In this document: positions 1 through 9,405 of the stretch, in pieces | Position numbering within the stretch: position 1 is the first letter of the stretch | How the letters are laid out: each line of letters begins with the position of its first letter | From: Poriferisodalis sp026713105 | GTDB taxonomy: Bacteria > Actinomycetota > Acidimicrobiia > Acidimicrobiales > Poriferisodalaceae | Assembly (NCBI GenBank): GCA_965115995.1 | Contig: OZ220472.1 | Location: 3,472,001 to 3,536,000 of the forward strand | DNA: 64,000 nt | Direction: 5' to 3' | Program-made: the position numbers and the translations under genes | Notes under the pieces: generated by a model | The model's input: the letters and a program-made list of their open reading frames with translations, nothing else | The model's database searches: none | What the model was told of the DNA's origin: nothing

Positions 1-1737
1 CTCAACCCTCGGTTGGTGATCGAGTTGTCTGCCACGCCGAACGCTGCCATCAGCAACCTGCTCGTGGACATCTCCGGCGCCGATCTCGGCCGGGAGGAGA
101 TGATCAAACTCCCGGTGGAGGTCAGCACCAGTGACGGCGACTGGACCGACACCTTGGCCCGCGCCCACGACCGCCTCGCCGACCTGACAGTCGCAGCACA
201 GCAATTCGAAGGCCGCAGCGGGCGCTACATACGGCCCATCGGCGTGATCCGCGTGGAACGAACCGGCAAGGATCAGCGTGGCACCGGTTATCTCCACGCT
301 GAGGACGTGCGCGAACATCTCATCGGCCGACTTGGCGAAGCACCTGAATCGGTACGTGTGAAATCGTCGCAGAGCGATGAGATTGCCGGCGAAGATCTCA
401 TGTCGCCGTACTCCTCGGTGCGCTGGATCATCACCAAGGCGGCCTTGATGGAGGGTTGGGATTGCCCATTCGCGTACGTGCTGGTCATGCTGGACAACAC
501 GCGCAGCAATACGGCCATCACCCAGCTCATGGGGCGAGTCATGCGCCAACCCGGTGCCCGCCGAACCGGCGAGGCGGTGCTGGATCGCTGTTACGTGCAT
601 TGCTGGCAGACCGGTGTGGACGAGTCTGTCAACGCAGTTAAGAACGGGTTGGAAAACGAAGGCCTGACAGGACTCGGTCAAGACGTGCAGACCTCCGATG
701 TCCTCTCGGTGGAGCCTCGCGTGATCGAGCGGCGCCCTCAGTTCCGTGACGCAGACATATTCCTTCCCAAGGTGCTGGCACGCCGGGGCGCGACATGGGT
801 GGACTTGAGCTACGAACGCGACATCCTGCCCGGGATCGACTGGGCCTCGCTGGAGGTGCCCGATACCGGAGACCACCGCAGCGGTCAGAGAGAAGCGACT
901 GAGAAAACCATCAGTGTCGGACTCGACGATGACGGCATCTCAACCTCGCTGACTCGGCGCGTAGGCATGATGGTCGACAATTCAGTGTCCATCGTCTGGT
1001 TCGTCCGGCAGCTGATCGACATGGTGCCTAATCCGTGGCAGGCCTCCCGTGTTGCGCTCGGCTACATCGATGCGCTGCGCGCGGAGGGCCACGGCGACGG
1101 CGAGATCTATGCGGACCGCCGCTGGCATGTGAACCATGTCCGGGAGATCCTGGCCGCAGAGATCGACGCTGCCGCTCAGGCCGCATTCGTGTCGAAGCTG
1201 CGTTCGGGCGACATTCGGTTCGACCTCGAAGCCAGCGAGCCGAATTTCAAGGTGGCTGACACATTCACCTACACATGGAGCGAGGGCGACCACACGTTCG
1301 AGTATGCCGGCCGTCCGGTTCAGCAGAGCCTGTTCGACCCGCTGTTCCAAAAGCAGTTCGACTCTGACCTTGAGCGCCAGTTCGCGTTCTACCTCGACGA
1401 ACACGAAGCGATCGACTGGTGGCATCGCGTTGCGGCCCGACAATCGCACGACTACTACCTGCGAGGCTGGCAGACCGACCGCATTTGGCCCGACTTCGTC
1501 GCGTTGTCTGCTTCGGACGACAGCGCGGCTCGGCTGCTGGTGGTGGACACCAAAGGCGAGCACCTCGCGGGCAACGCCGATACGACCTACAAGCAGCAGG
1601 TGTTCGCCACGCTGGAGGAGCATTTGAGCAGCGCCGACGCCATCGACTGCGGAGAAGTCAAGCTGGGTCCCCGTGGCAAGCAGGGTCGCTTCCGAATCGT
1701 TTTCCATCAGCACCAGTTCGACGAGGTGCTTGCTTGA
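1..1737 (+). CDS. type III restriction enzyme helicase/nuclease subunit, 5' truncated
   Basis: This is the C-terminal part of a DEAD/DEAH-type Res subunit; the open frame runs off the window start, so helicase motifs I and II are missing. Visible parts are helicase motif III (SATPN, codons 7-11), the segment ALMEGWDCPF that is typical of type III Res proteins, and motif VI (QLMGRVMRQPG). Near the C-terminus, WPDF followed after about 15 residues by VVDTKGE fits the PD-(D/E)XK nuclease of type III enzymes. The family cleaves DNA after ATP-dependent communication between two inversely oriented sites and works with a Mod methyltransferase, which would lie upstream. The next gene begins 31 bp downstream and is unrelated. 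A stand-alone SF2 helicase-nuclease is the alternative. Confidence 0.85.
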   Translation, partial: LNPRLVIELSATPNAAISNLLVDISGADLGREEMIKLPVEVSTSDGDWTDTLARAHDRLADLTVAAQQFEGRSGRYIRPIGVIRVERTGKDQRGTGYLHAEDVREHLIGRLGEAPESVRVKSSQSDEIAGEDLMSPYSSVRWIITKAALMEGWDCPFAYVLVMLDNTRSNTAITQLMGRVMRQPGARRTGEAVLDRCYVHCWQTGVDESVNAVKNGLENEGLTGLGQDVQTSDVLSVEPRVIERRPQFRDADIFLPKVLARRGATWVDLSYERDILPGIDWASLEVPDTGDHRSGQREATEKTISVGLDDDGISTSLTRRVGMMVDNSVSIVWFVRQLIDMVPNPWQASRVALGYIDALRAEGHGDGEIYADRRWHVNHVREILAAEIDAAAQAAFVSKLRSGDIRFDLEASEPNFKVADTFTYTWSEGDHTFEYAGRPVQQSLFDPLFQKQFDSDLERQFAFYLDEHEAIDWWHRVAARQSHDYYLRGWQTDRIWPDFVALSASDDSAARLLVVDTKGEHLAGNADTTYKQQVFATLEEHLSSADAIDCGEVKLGPRGKQGRFRIVFHQHQFDEVLA

Positions 1738-1768
1738 CCTCCCCCGGAGCTGCCGCCCTCGGCCGTGA

Positions 1769-2908
<1,140 letters not shown>

Positions 2909-2999
2909 CCGCAGCAGGCGGCGCCGACATCGGGCGCCAACCAGACGGTGCCTGTGCGTCTTTGCCGATGTGCTTGGATGCTGAGTCGGACGGGCGGCC

Positions 3000-4055
3000 A
3001 TGAGTTCGGCGGCAAACGACCCAGGTCGCGAAGCGCCCGCAGATCGAGCCGTCGTCGCGGGCCGGTGGACCACGCAGCGAGCGTGGTCGCTGGCCGCCGC
3101 CGTGGTGCTGGTGGCACTTGTGTGGGGCTTCTACGCCTGGGACGGGGCACAGACCACTGCGGTGCTGTCGGGCACCGTGCGTGCCGCCACTCTGCTGGTG
3201 CTCGGCGCCATGTGCGGGATGATCGGCGAGCGCTCGGGCATCGTGAACATCGGCATCGAAGGGCAGTTTCTGATGTCGGCGTTCGCCGCGTTCACGGCGG
3301 CGTCGATCTCCGGCTCGCTGTTCGTTGGGGTGCTGGCGGGGGTGAGCACCGGACTGGCCATGGGCTGGATGCTCGCCGCGATGGCGGTGGGGCTGCGGAC
3401 CGATCAGATCATCGCCGGCACCGTGCTGAACATCGCAGCACTGGGTCTCACATCGTTCTTCTATGACCGCGGTCGCTCGCTGGGTCAGTTGAAGTACCAG
3501 TCCATCGAGCTCGGTCCGCTGGCTGACCTGCCGGTGGTCGGCACGGCACTGTTCAACCGGCCGCCGCTCACCTATCTCGCGCTGATCCTGGTTGTCGTGC
3601 TTCACGTGCTGCTGCTGCGGTCGGTGTGGGGAATGCGCACGACCGCAATCGGGGAGCATCCGGGAGCTGCTGCGACGGTGGGCATCGATGTGATCCGGCT
3701 GCGTTACTTGAACGTGACCCTGGCCGGAGGTCTGGCGGGTCTCGGCGGCGCGTACCTGGCGCTGGAGTCGGTGGGCACGTTCTCGCGGGCGATGACCGGC
3801 GGGCGGGGCTTCTTGGCGCTCGCCGTGATGATCTTCGGGCGGCGGACCCCGCTGGGTGCCTACGCGGCGGCCCTGTTCTTCGGTTTCACGACGGCGCTGC
3901 AGGGACAGTTCCAGCTCAACGACACCTTCGACATCCCGTCGCAGTTCGTGGGGATGCTGCCCTTCGTCGTCACGATCATCGTGGTCGCAGCCGCCGGCTT
4001 GTTCGGCCGCATGCGCGACCCCGCAGCGCTGGGCCAGCCCTATGAGGTCCGATGA
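3000..4055 (+). CDS. ABC transporter permease, nucleoside/simple-sugar type (second)
   Basis: This is the second BPD_transp_2 permease, 351 residues. It contains MIGERSGIVNIGIEGQFLM, the hallmark of the smaller permease of BmpA-type nucleoside and simple-sugar transporters, followed by about eight hydrophobic segments. The first roughly 30 residues are polar and probably cytoplasmic. The gene lies 91 bp after the first permease and its 3' end overlaps the ATPase gene by ATGA (4052-4055), which implies translational coupling. The 91 bp between the two permeases holds no recognisable gene. Confidence 0.88.
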   Translation: MSSAANDPGREAPADRAVVAGRWTTQRAWSLAAAVVLVALVWGFYAWDGAQTTAVLSGTVRAATLLVLGAMCGMIGERSGIVNIGIEGQFLMSAFAAFTAASISGSLFVGVLAGVSTGLAMGWMLAAMAVGLRTDQIIAGTVLNIAALGLTSFFYDRGRSLGQLKYQSIELGPLADLPVVGTALFNRPPLTYLALILVVVLHVLLLRSVWGMRTTAIGEHPGAAATVGIDVIRLRYLNVTLAGGLAGLGGAYLALESVGTFSRAMTGGRGFLALAVMIFGRRTPLGAYAAALFFGFTTALQGQFQLNDTFDIPSQFVGMLPFVVTIIVVAAAGLFGRMRDPAALGQPYEVR

Positions 4056-5707
4056 TGGCTGAGGCCGCCGCCTCAGGGGCTCAGCTGGAGTCTGAAGCGG
4101 CTGCGGCGCAGCCCGAGGTGCTGATTGCCGGCCGCGGCATCACCAAGCGCTTCGGCTCGGTCGTGGCAAACGACGACGTCTCGGTCGAGCTGCGGCCCGG
4201 CCGGATCCTGGCGCTGCTGGGCGAGAACGGTGCCGGCAAGAGCACGCTCGTCAACGTGCTGTTCGGTCTGCACCGACCAGATGCGGGCCAGGTCGTGATC
4301 GCCGACGAGGAGGTCGCGCTGTCGAGCCCGCACGACGCCATCGCCCGCGGCGTTGGCATGGTGCACCAGCACTTCCAATTGGTGCCGCCGATGAGTGTCG
4401 TGCGCAACATCGTGCTCGGCGCTGAGCCGCGCAAGCTCGGGATGATCGACGTCGCACAGGCGCGCCGCCGGGTGCTGGATCTGGCGGACCGGTTCGGGCT
4501 CCATGTCGATCCTGACGCCGCGGTGGAAGACCTGCCCGTCGGCGCGCAGCAGCGGGTCGAGATTCTCAAGGCGCTGTACCGCGATGCCCGGGTGCTGATC
4601 GCCGACGAGCCGACCGCGGTGCTCACCCCTCAGGAGACCGACCATCTGCTCGATGTGCTGCGTGGGCTGACGGATCAGGGCGTCGGCATCGTGTTCATCA
4701 CGCACAAGCTGCGCGAGGTCATGGCAGCCGCCGATGACATCGTCGTGCTGCGCGAGGGCAGGGTCGTGGGCACCACCACGCCTGCGGAGACCAGCGAGGC
4801 GGCGCTGGCGGAGCTGATGGTCGGCCGCGCTGTCGACCTGCATGGCGACCGGTTCGAGTCCGGTGCCACCGGTGTCGGGTCGGCAGTCTCGATGGCAACC
4901 GCCGATGGCGGCGACGCCGCCGCCGAACCCCCAGACGCCATGGAAGTGGTGCTCGAGATCAAGGGCCTGTGCGCCGATGACGACCGCGGCCAGCGTGCTG
5001 TCGATGAGCTGTCGCTGAGCGTGCGTGCGGGGGAGATCGTGGGTGTCGCCGGCGTGGAAGGCAACGGCCAACGGGAGCTGGTCGAGGCCATCACGGGCTT
5101 GCGGCACGCAGCCTCGGGCACGGTGTCGATCAGCGACCGGGATGCCTCAGGTGCCCGGCCACGGCAGGTCACGGTCATCGGTGTCGGGCACATTCCCGAG
5201 GACCGGGCCAAGCACGGGCTGATCGGTTCGTACTCGGTGGCCGACAATTCGGTGCTGAACCGCTACTTCAGGCCGCCGTTCGCGGCGGGAGGCATGCTGC
5301 GCCGTGATCGCATCACTTCCCACGCCCGAGACGTGGTGGCCACGTTCGACGTGCGCACGCCCAGCGTGGAGCTGACCGCGGACAGCCTGTCGGGCGGCAA
5401 CAAGCAGAAGCTCATCGTGGGCCGCGAGTTCTCCGACGACATCGATCTGCTCATCGCCGCTCAGCCCACCCGCGGCATCGACATCGGCGCCATCGAATTC
5501 ATCTGGCGTCGCATCCGCGAGCGCCGCGACGAGGGCACTGCCGTGCTGCTGGTTTCCGCCGAGCTGGATGAGGTGCTGGCGCTCAGCGACCGGGTTGCCG
5601 TGATGTACGAGGGCCGCATCGTGGCCACCGTCGACCCTCGCACCGCCACCCGCGAAGAAATCGGCCTGCTGATGGCCGGCGCCACCCCCGCCGCTTCGAG
5701 CAGCTAG
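4052..5707 (+). CDS. ABC transporter ATP-binding protein with two nucleotide-binding domains
   Basis: This 551-residue protein has the tandem-NBD layout of the RbsA/MglA and nucleoside-importer ATPases. The first domain has a full Walker A (GENGAGKST, residues 57-65), the Q-loop region GMVHQHFQ, and a degenerate signature LPVGAQQRVEI before the Walker B IADEPTAV. The second domain has a degenerate Walker A (GVEGNGQRE), the family signature LSGGNKQK and the paralogue Walker B IAAQPTRGID. A low-complexity Ala/Gly/Asp linker of about 40 residues joins the domains. It energises the two permeases just upstream. The periplasmic BmpA/RbsB-like partner, which usually starts such operons, is not in the window. 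The stop codon is part of the first unit of a 29-bp tandem repeat. Confidence 0.9.
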   Translation: MMAEAAASGAQLESEAAAAQPEVLIAGRGITKRFGSVVANDDVSVELRPGRILALLGENGAGKSTLVNVLFGLHRPDAGQVVIADEEVALSSPHDAIARGVGMVHQHFQLVPPMSVVRNIVLGAEPRKLGMIDVAQARRRVLDLADRFGLHVDPDAAVEDLPVGAQQRVEILKALYRDARVLIADEPTAVLTPQETDHLLDVLRGLTDQGVGIVFITHKLREVMAAADDIVVLREGRVVGTTTPAETSEAALAELMVGRAVDLHGDRFESGATGVGSAVSMATADGGDAAAEPPDAMEVVLEIKGLCADDDRGQRAVDELSLSVRAGEIVGVAGVEGNGQRELVEAITGLRHAASGTVSISDRDASGARPRQVTVIGVGHIPEDRAKHGLIGSYSVADNSVLNRYFRPPFAAGGMLRRDRITSHARDVVATFDVRTPSVELTADSLSGGNKQKLIVGREFSDDIDLLIAAQPTRGIDIGAIEFIWRRIRERRDEGTAVLLVSAELDEVLALSDRVAVMYEGRIVATVDPRTATREEIGLLMAGATPAASSS

Positions 5708-5828
5708 ACGACTTGATCGCCGTCAGCGGCGACTGGACGACTTGATCGCCGTCAGCGGCGACTGGACGACTTGATCGCCGTCAGCGGCGACTAGACGACT
5801 TGATCGCCGTCAGCGGCGACTAGACGAC
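5705..5828. repeat. 29-bp tandem repeat, four copies plus 8 bp, each a hairpin
   Basis: Four consecutive 29-bp units occupy 5705-5733, 5734-5762, 5763-5791 and 5792-5820. They differ only at the second base (TAG or TGG), and an 8-bp partial fifth unit follows. Each unit contains the inverted repeat TCGCCG-TCAG-CGGCGA, which can form a 6-bp stem with a 4-nt loop. The array fills the whole space between the convergent ATPase and aldolase genes, and both stop codons lie inside repeat units. There are no spacers, so it is not a CRISPR array. It may act as a stacked bidirectional terminator, and its copy number is likely to vary between strains. Confidence 0.95.
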
Positions 5829-7856
5829 ACGGTCGCTGCCGCCGTCCTGGGGGATCTGGGCGCCGGTGGTGTGCGCGAATGCCGGGCCGCACATCTGGGC
5901 GATGAGGGCGCCGACGTCGGCTGATGACAGCTCGCGGCCCAACAGGTTGCGCTTGCGGTACTGCTCGGAGGTCAGCCCGTAGGCGGCGGCGCGCTCGGCG
6001 ATGAGCTCGTCGGACCACAGTCCGGTGTCGAACACGCCGTCGGGGTGCACCACGTTGACAGTGATGCCATCGCCGGCCCATTCGAGAGCTGCGACGCGGG
6101 CGAGCTGGGTGAGCGCGGCCTTGGAAGCGGAGTAAGCGGCGGCGCCGCGACCGGGTGCGGGCACGTTCTTCGAACCCACGATGACGACCCGGCCCCCGGT
6201 TGAGGAATGCCGCAGGACCCGATGAGCCGTCGAGAGGGTGTTGGCTGCCCCGCTGAGGTTGATGTCGAAGGTCTGCTGCCACGCAGTGCCCAGCCCGGCG
6301 TCGCCGACGAGATCTTCGAGGCGTGCTGACGGGCCGAAGATGCCGGCTGCGGCCACAACGATGTCGATGCCTCCGAAGCGCTCGACCGCGTCGGCGATTG
6401 CTGCACTCACTGCACCAGAGTCGGTGACGTCGGCGACGGCGTGGTGCCGGGCCGTCCCGCTGGTGCGGGGCGGTGCTTCGGCCACATCGATGCCGACCAC
6501 AGCTGCACCCGCTGCCGCGAGTGCGTCAGCCGCGGCACGCCCGATGCCCGACGAGGCGCCGGTCACCAGCGCCACCTGACCGGTCAAGGCAGCAGGCGTA
6601 CCGGCACGAGCGAGCTTGGCCTGCTCGAGCTCCCAGTACTCGACGTCGAACAGATCGGCCTCGCTGAGCGCCACGTAGCCGCCCAGGGCTTCGGCGGCAC
6701 AGATCACGTCGATCGTGTGGAGATAGATGTCCGCGGCGATGTCGCAGTCGACCGCCCGGCGCCCAGCGGTCCAGAGCCCGAGATGAGGGTCGAGCACAAC
6801 ACGCGGTGCGGGATCCAGCATGGTGAGCGTCGCGTCGGAGTCGTGCCGGGCACTGTTGCGCTCGAAATAGGAGCGATAGTCCTCGACGAAGGCAAAGACA
6901 TCGCGGCCCACCATCGGGAACTGCTTGGTGCGGATGATGTGATCCGGGGTCGCCGGCCCACGGCATGCCACCGACGCCACATCGTCGCGAGCACAGAACG
7001 CGTCGGCGCGCTCGTCGCGCACGGCGCGCAGCAGCATCGGCGCGCCGGCCGCAACCGAAATTGCCGCTCGCAGCCCCGCTATCGACTCGTGCTCACCTTC
7101 CCTTGGCGCCGCGCTGCCGGCACTGCCCCACAGTTCTTCCAGCAGGCTGTCGTCACCGGTCTCGCCGAATGAGGGCACGCCCGCCTCCGCAAGGCACTGC
7201 TCGGCTTCGCTGATCAGATCGACCATCGAGTCGTATGCCTGGCGGGTCGTCTCGCCGAACGTGAAGATCCCGTGATTCAGCAGGACCATTGCCGCGGTGC
7301 GGTCATGGGCTTGGGCCTGCCATTCGTCCGCGCAGCGTTGAGCCAGGTCGAAGCCGGGCATCACGTAGGGCACCACGACCACCCGGTCGCCCCACAGCTC
7401 GCGCACCTTGGCGTCGCCGTCAGCGGTGTTGGTGAGCGCCAAGACGGCGTCGGCATGGCTGTGCAGCACGGCGCGATGGGGCAGCAGCGCATGCAGGATC
7501 GCTTCCACCGATGGATTCGGCGCCGACGCGTCGAGCAGACCGATGCGCAGCTGGTTCACCATCTCGGTGTCGCTCAGCTCCGCTAGCTGCGCCAGTCGCC
7601 GCACCGGTTCGAGGCGCAGCGGTGCGAAGCCCGGAGGCTCGATGGTCGCCAAGTCCCAGCCGCTGCCCTTCACCCACAGCGTGGGTATCGGCTCGCCCCA
7701 GGCGTCGCTGCTGTGGCCCTTGATCGAAGTGTTGCCGCCGCCATGCAACACCAGCGCCGGATCGGCACCCACTAGTCGTGAGCCGTAGGTGATCTCACCG
7801 AGATCGCCCAAGTCGGCCCAGCGAGCTGCCTCTGCGTCATCCCAGCGATTCAGCAT
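5820..7856 (-). CDS. bifunctional class II aldolase / short-chain dehydrogenase
   Basis: The 678-residue protein joins an N-terminal class II (zinc) aldolase domain to a C-terminal SDR domain, the arrangement of the RhaD-dehydrogenase fusions (YuxG/RhaEW type). The aldolase part shows LHGGGNTSIK (residues 38-47) and HSHAD (132-136), which supplies zinc ligands. The SDR part shows the NAD(P) loop TGASSGIG (about 434-441), the NNAG-like AAAGIFG and the catalytic YSASK. Such enzymes split a ketose-1-phosphate into DHAP and an aldehyde, and the second domain oxidises or reduces the aldehyde. ATG at 7856 is chosen because GGGAG lies 7 nt upstream; a longer frame would overlap mtnA. The adjacent mtnA suggests 5-deoxyribulose-1-phosphate or methylthioribulose-1-phosphate as substrate instead of rhamnulose-1-phosphate. 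Confidence 0.85.
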   Translation of the reverse strand: MLNRWDDAEAARWADLGDLGEITYGSRLVGADPALVLHGGGNTSIKGHSSDAWGEPIPTLWVKGSGWDLATIEPPGFAPLRLEPVRRLAQLAELSDTEMVNQLRIGLLDASAPNPSVEAILHALLPHRAVLHSHADAVLALTNTADGDAKVRELWGDRVVVVPYVMPGFDLAQRCADEWQAQAHDRTAAMVLLNHGIFTFGETTRQAYDSMVDLISEAEQCLAEAGVPSFGETGDDSLLEELWGSAGSAAPREGEHESIAGLRAAISVAAGAPMLLRAVRDERADAFCARDDVASVACRGPATPDHIIRTKQFPMVGRDVFAFVEDYRSYFERNSARHDSDATLTMLDPAPRVVLDPHLGLWTAGRRAVDCDIAADIYLHTIDVICAAEALGGYVALSEADLFDVEYWELEQAKLARAGTPAALTGQVALVTGASSGIGRAAADALAAAGAAVVGIDVAEAPPRTSGTARHHAVADVTDSGAVSAAIADAVERFGGIDIVVAAAGIFGPSARLEDLVGDAGLGTAWQQTFDINLSGAANTLSTAHRVLRHSSTGGRVVIVGSKNVPAPGRGAAAYSASKAALTQLARVAALEWAGDGITVNVVHPDGVFDTGLWSDELIAERAAAYGLTSEQYRKRNLLGRELSSADVGALIAQMCGPAFAHTTGAQIPQDGGSDRVV

Positions 7857-7938
7857 CCGACGGCTCCCAGCCTGGTTGGCTCGGCCCCCGCCAGCGCCAA
7901 CGGCGGGTACCCGCGCGTACTTGTCATTCGCCCGATCC

Positions 7939-9009
7939 TCACCCGGGGCCTCCGGCCGCGGCCAGTGCGCGAGCAATGGAGTGGTTGTACGGCGGCTGTA
8001 GCACGCCCGCGTCGGTGATGATCGCCGCGATCAGGCGAGCCGGTGTCACATCGAAAGCGGGATTCAGGGCGCCCGCGCCGGCAGGCGTGAGACGGCTGCT
8101 CCCGGCGCGGTGCACCTCGTCGGGGTCCCGCTGCTCGATGACGATGCACTCGCCCGACGGAACCGCTGCATCGATCGTGGTGGTGGGCGCGGCGACGTAG
8201 AAACCGATGCCCGCGTCGGCAGCGGCAAGCGCATGCGCGTAGGTGCCGACCTTGTTTGCAGTGTCGCCGTTGGCGGCAATGCGATCTGCCCCCACGATCA
8301 CTGCGTCGACCTCGCCGCGGGCGATCAGCGAGGCCATCGCGCCGTCGGCGACAACCGACACGTCGATGCCCGCGTCGGCCAGTTCCCACGCAGTGAGCCG
8401 GGCGCCCTGCAGCAGCGGCCGGGTCTCGGCCGCCAGCACACGGACCGGCTCGCCCGCCGCAGCCTTGGCGTACACAACGGCCAGTGCGGTGCCCAAGCCC
8501 GCAGTCGCCAGCCGTCCGGCATTGCAGTGCGTTGCGATGACCGTTGCATCCGCGAGCAGTGCGCGCCCGAGGCGACCGATCTCGGCGCACGCCAGCGCGT
8601 CTTCGGCGCCGACGGCCAGGGCCTCGTCCAAGAGCCGCTGGCGCATCTGCGCGACGTTGGCCACACCGGGCTCGGCGAGCGCAGCGTCGATCGTGCGGTC
8701 CACGGCCCAGCGCAGGTTCACTGCAGTCGGGCGGGTATTGCCGACCTGGGTCCGCAGGCGCTCCAGTGTCGCCCGAGCCCCGTCGAGCGAATCAGGTTGA
8801 GCCTCGTCGAGGCCGACGACCACGGCGAGGGCGCCGAATGCCCCGAGCGCCGGCGCTCCCCGGATCGAGAGCCGCTCGATGGCGTCCAACGCAGTCGCGG
8901 TGTCGCGCACGTCGATCAGCACCAACTCGGCTGGCAGTCGCGTCTGGTCAATGATCTCGATGCTGTCGCCGGTCCAGCGCAGTGTCGGCGTGAGACGTGT
9001 CGCATCCAT
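7939..9009 (-). CDS. mtnA: S-methyl-5-thioribose-1-phosphate isomerase
   Basis: This 356-residue protein is a member of the MtnA/eIF2B-like aldose-ketose isomerase family. It contains RGAPALG near residue 50, the active-site stretch THCNAGRLAT with the catalytic cysteine, the loop AAETRPLLQGARLTAWEL, and VGADRIAANGDTANKVGT with the conserved acid. The family converts methylthioribose-1-phosphate (or 5-deoxyribose-1-phosphate) to the ribulose-1-phosphate form. It is transcribed toward the aldolase/dehydrogenase gene 82 bp downstream, which could take its product directly. No mtnB, C, D or K of the classic methionine salvage pathway lies nearby. The 164 bp upstream (9010-9173) contain only a short hairpin (CCAGTC/GACTGG, about 9119-9140). 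Confidence 0.93.
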   Translation of the reverse strand: MDATRLTPTLRWTGDSIEIIDQTRLPAELVLIDVRDTATALDAIERLSIRGAPALGAFGALAVVVGLDEAQPDSLDGARATLERLRTQVGNTRPTAVNLRWAVDRTIDAALAEPGVANVAQMRQRLLDEALAVGAEDALACAEIGRLGRALLADATVIATHCNAGRLATAGLGTALAVVYAKAAAGEPVRVLAAETRPLLQGARLTAWELADAGIDVSVVADGAMASLIARGEVDAVIVGADRIAANGDTANKVGTYAHALAAADAGIGFYVAAPTTTIDAAVPSGECIVIEQRDPDEVHRAGSSRLTPAGAGALNPAFDVTPARLIAAIITDAGVLQPPYNHSIARALAAAGGPG

Positions 9010-9173
9010 GCAGCCGACAGTCTCGCGCCGGCGAGTGACATCTCCGCCGCAACACTGATCTCCGCGGACGTTTCTTTACGCCGCTGAGCGCTCCACCGCG
9101 CTGCGCGTGCAATAAATGACCAGTCTCCCTGCAGGACTGGCGGGTACCGTTTCTCGGCAGTGGGAGAGTGACG

Positions 9174-9401
9174 ATGACACCAGACGAGACGCGGGAATTC
9201 CTGACCGAGATGTTCGGCCAGATCGGCGAGCGCTTCGACAGCGTGGACCAACGATTCGACCGCGTGGACGAGCGATTCGACCGCGTGGACGAGCGCATGG
9301 ACCAGATCGAGCACAAGGTCGATCGGCGGTTCGAAGAACTGACGGTCGTCAACAATTCGCTGATCGATGCCGTAGCCGATATCAACAAGCGACTGAGCTG
9401 A
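9174..9401 (+). CDS. small coiled-coil protein with heptad repeats
   Basis: This 75-residue hydrophilic protein has a central coiled coil made of a repeated heptad (RFDxVDx, residues about 21-50), encoded by near-identical 21-bp repeats. ATG at 9174 is chosen because GGGAGA sits 7 nt upstream; the GTG at 9168 would be too close to that site. Similar RFDRVDERFD-type proteins are widespread but of unknown function, so I assign none. Its stop codon at 9399-9401 overlaps the region where the menE reading frame opens, so translation of the two may be coupled. Confidence 0.7.
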   Translation: MTPDETREFLTEMFGQIGERFDSVDQRFDRVDERFDRVDERMDQIEHKVDRRFEELTVVNNSLIDAVADINKRLS

Positions 9402-9405
9402 ACAC

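Noticed and set aside
5705..5828. Possible CRISPR array
   Set aside because: The repeats are directly adjacent with no spacers, and no cas gene is near.
9394..9396. In-frame TGA before menE as a selenocysteine codon
   Set aside because: The sequence upstream of it in that frame shows no MenE homology, and no Cys is expected there.
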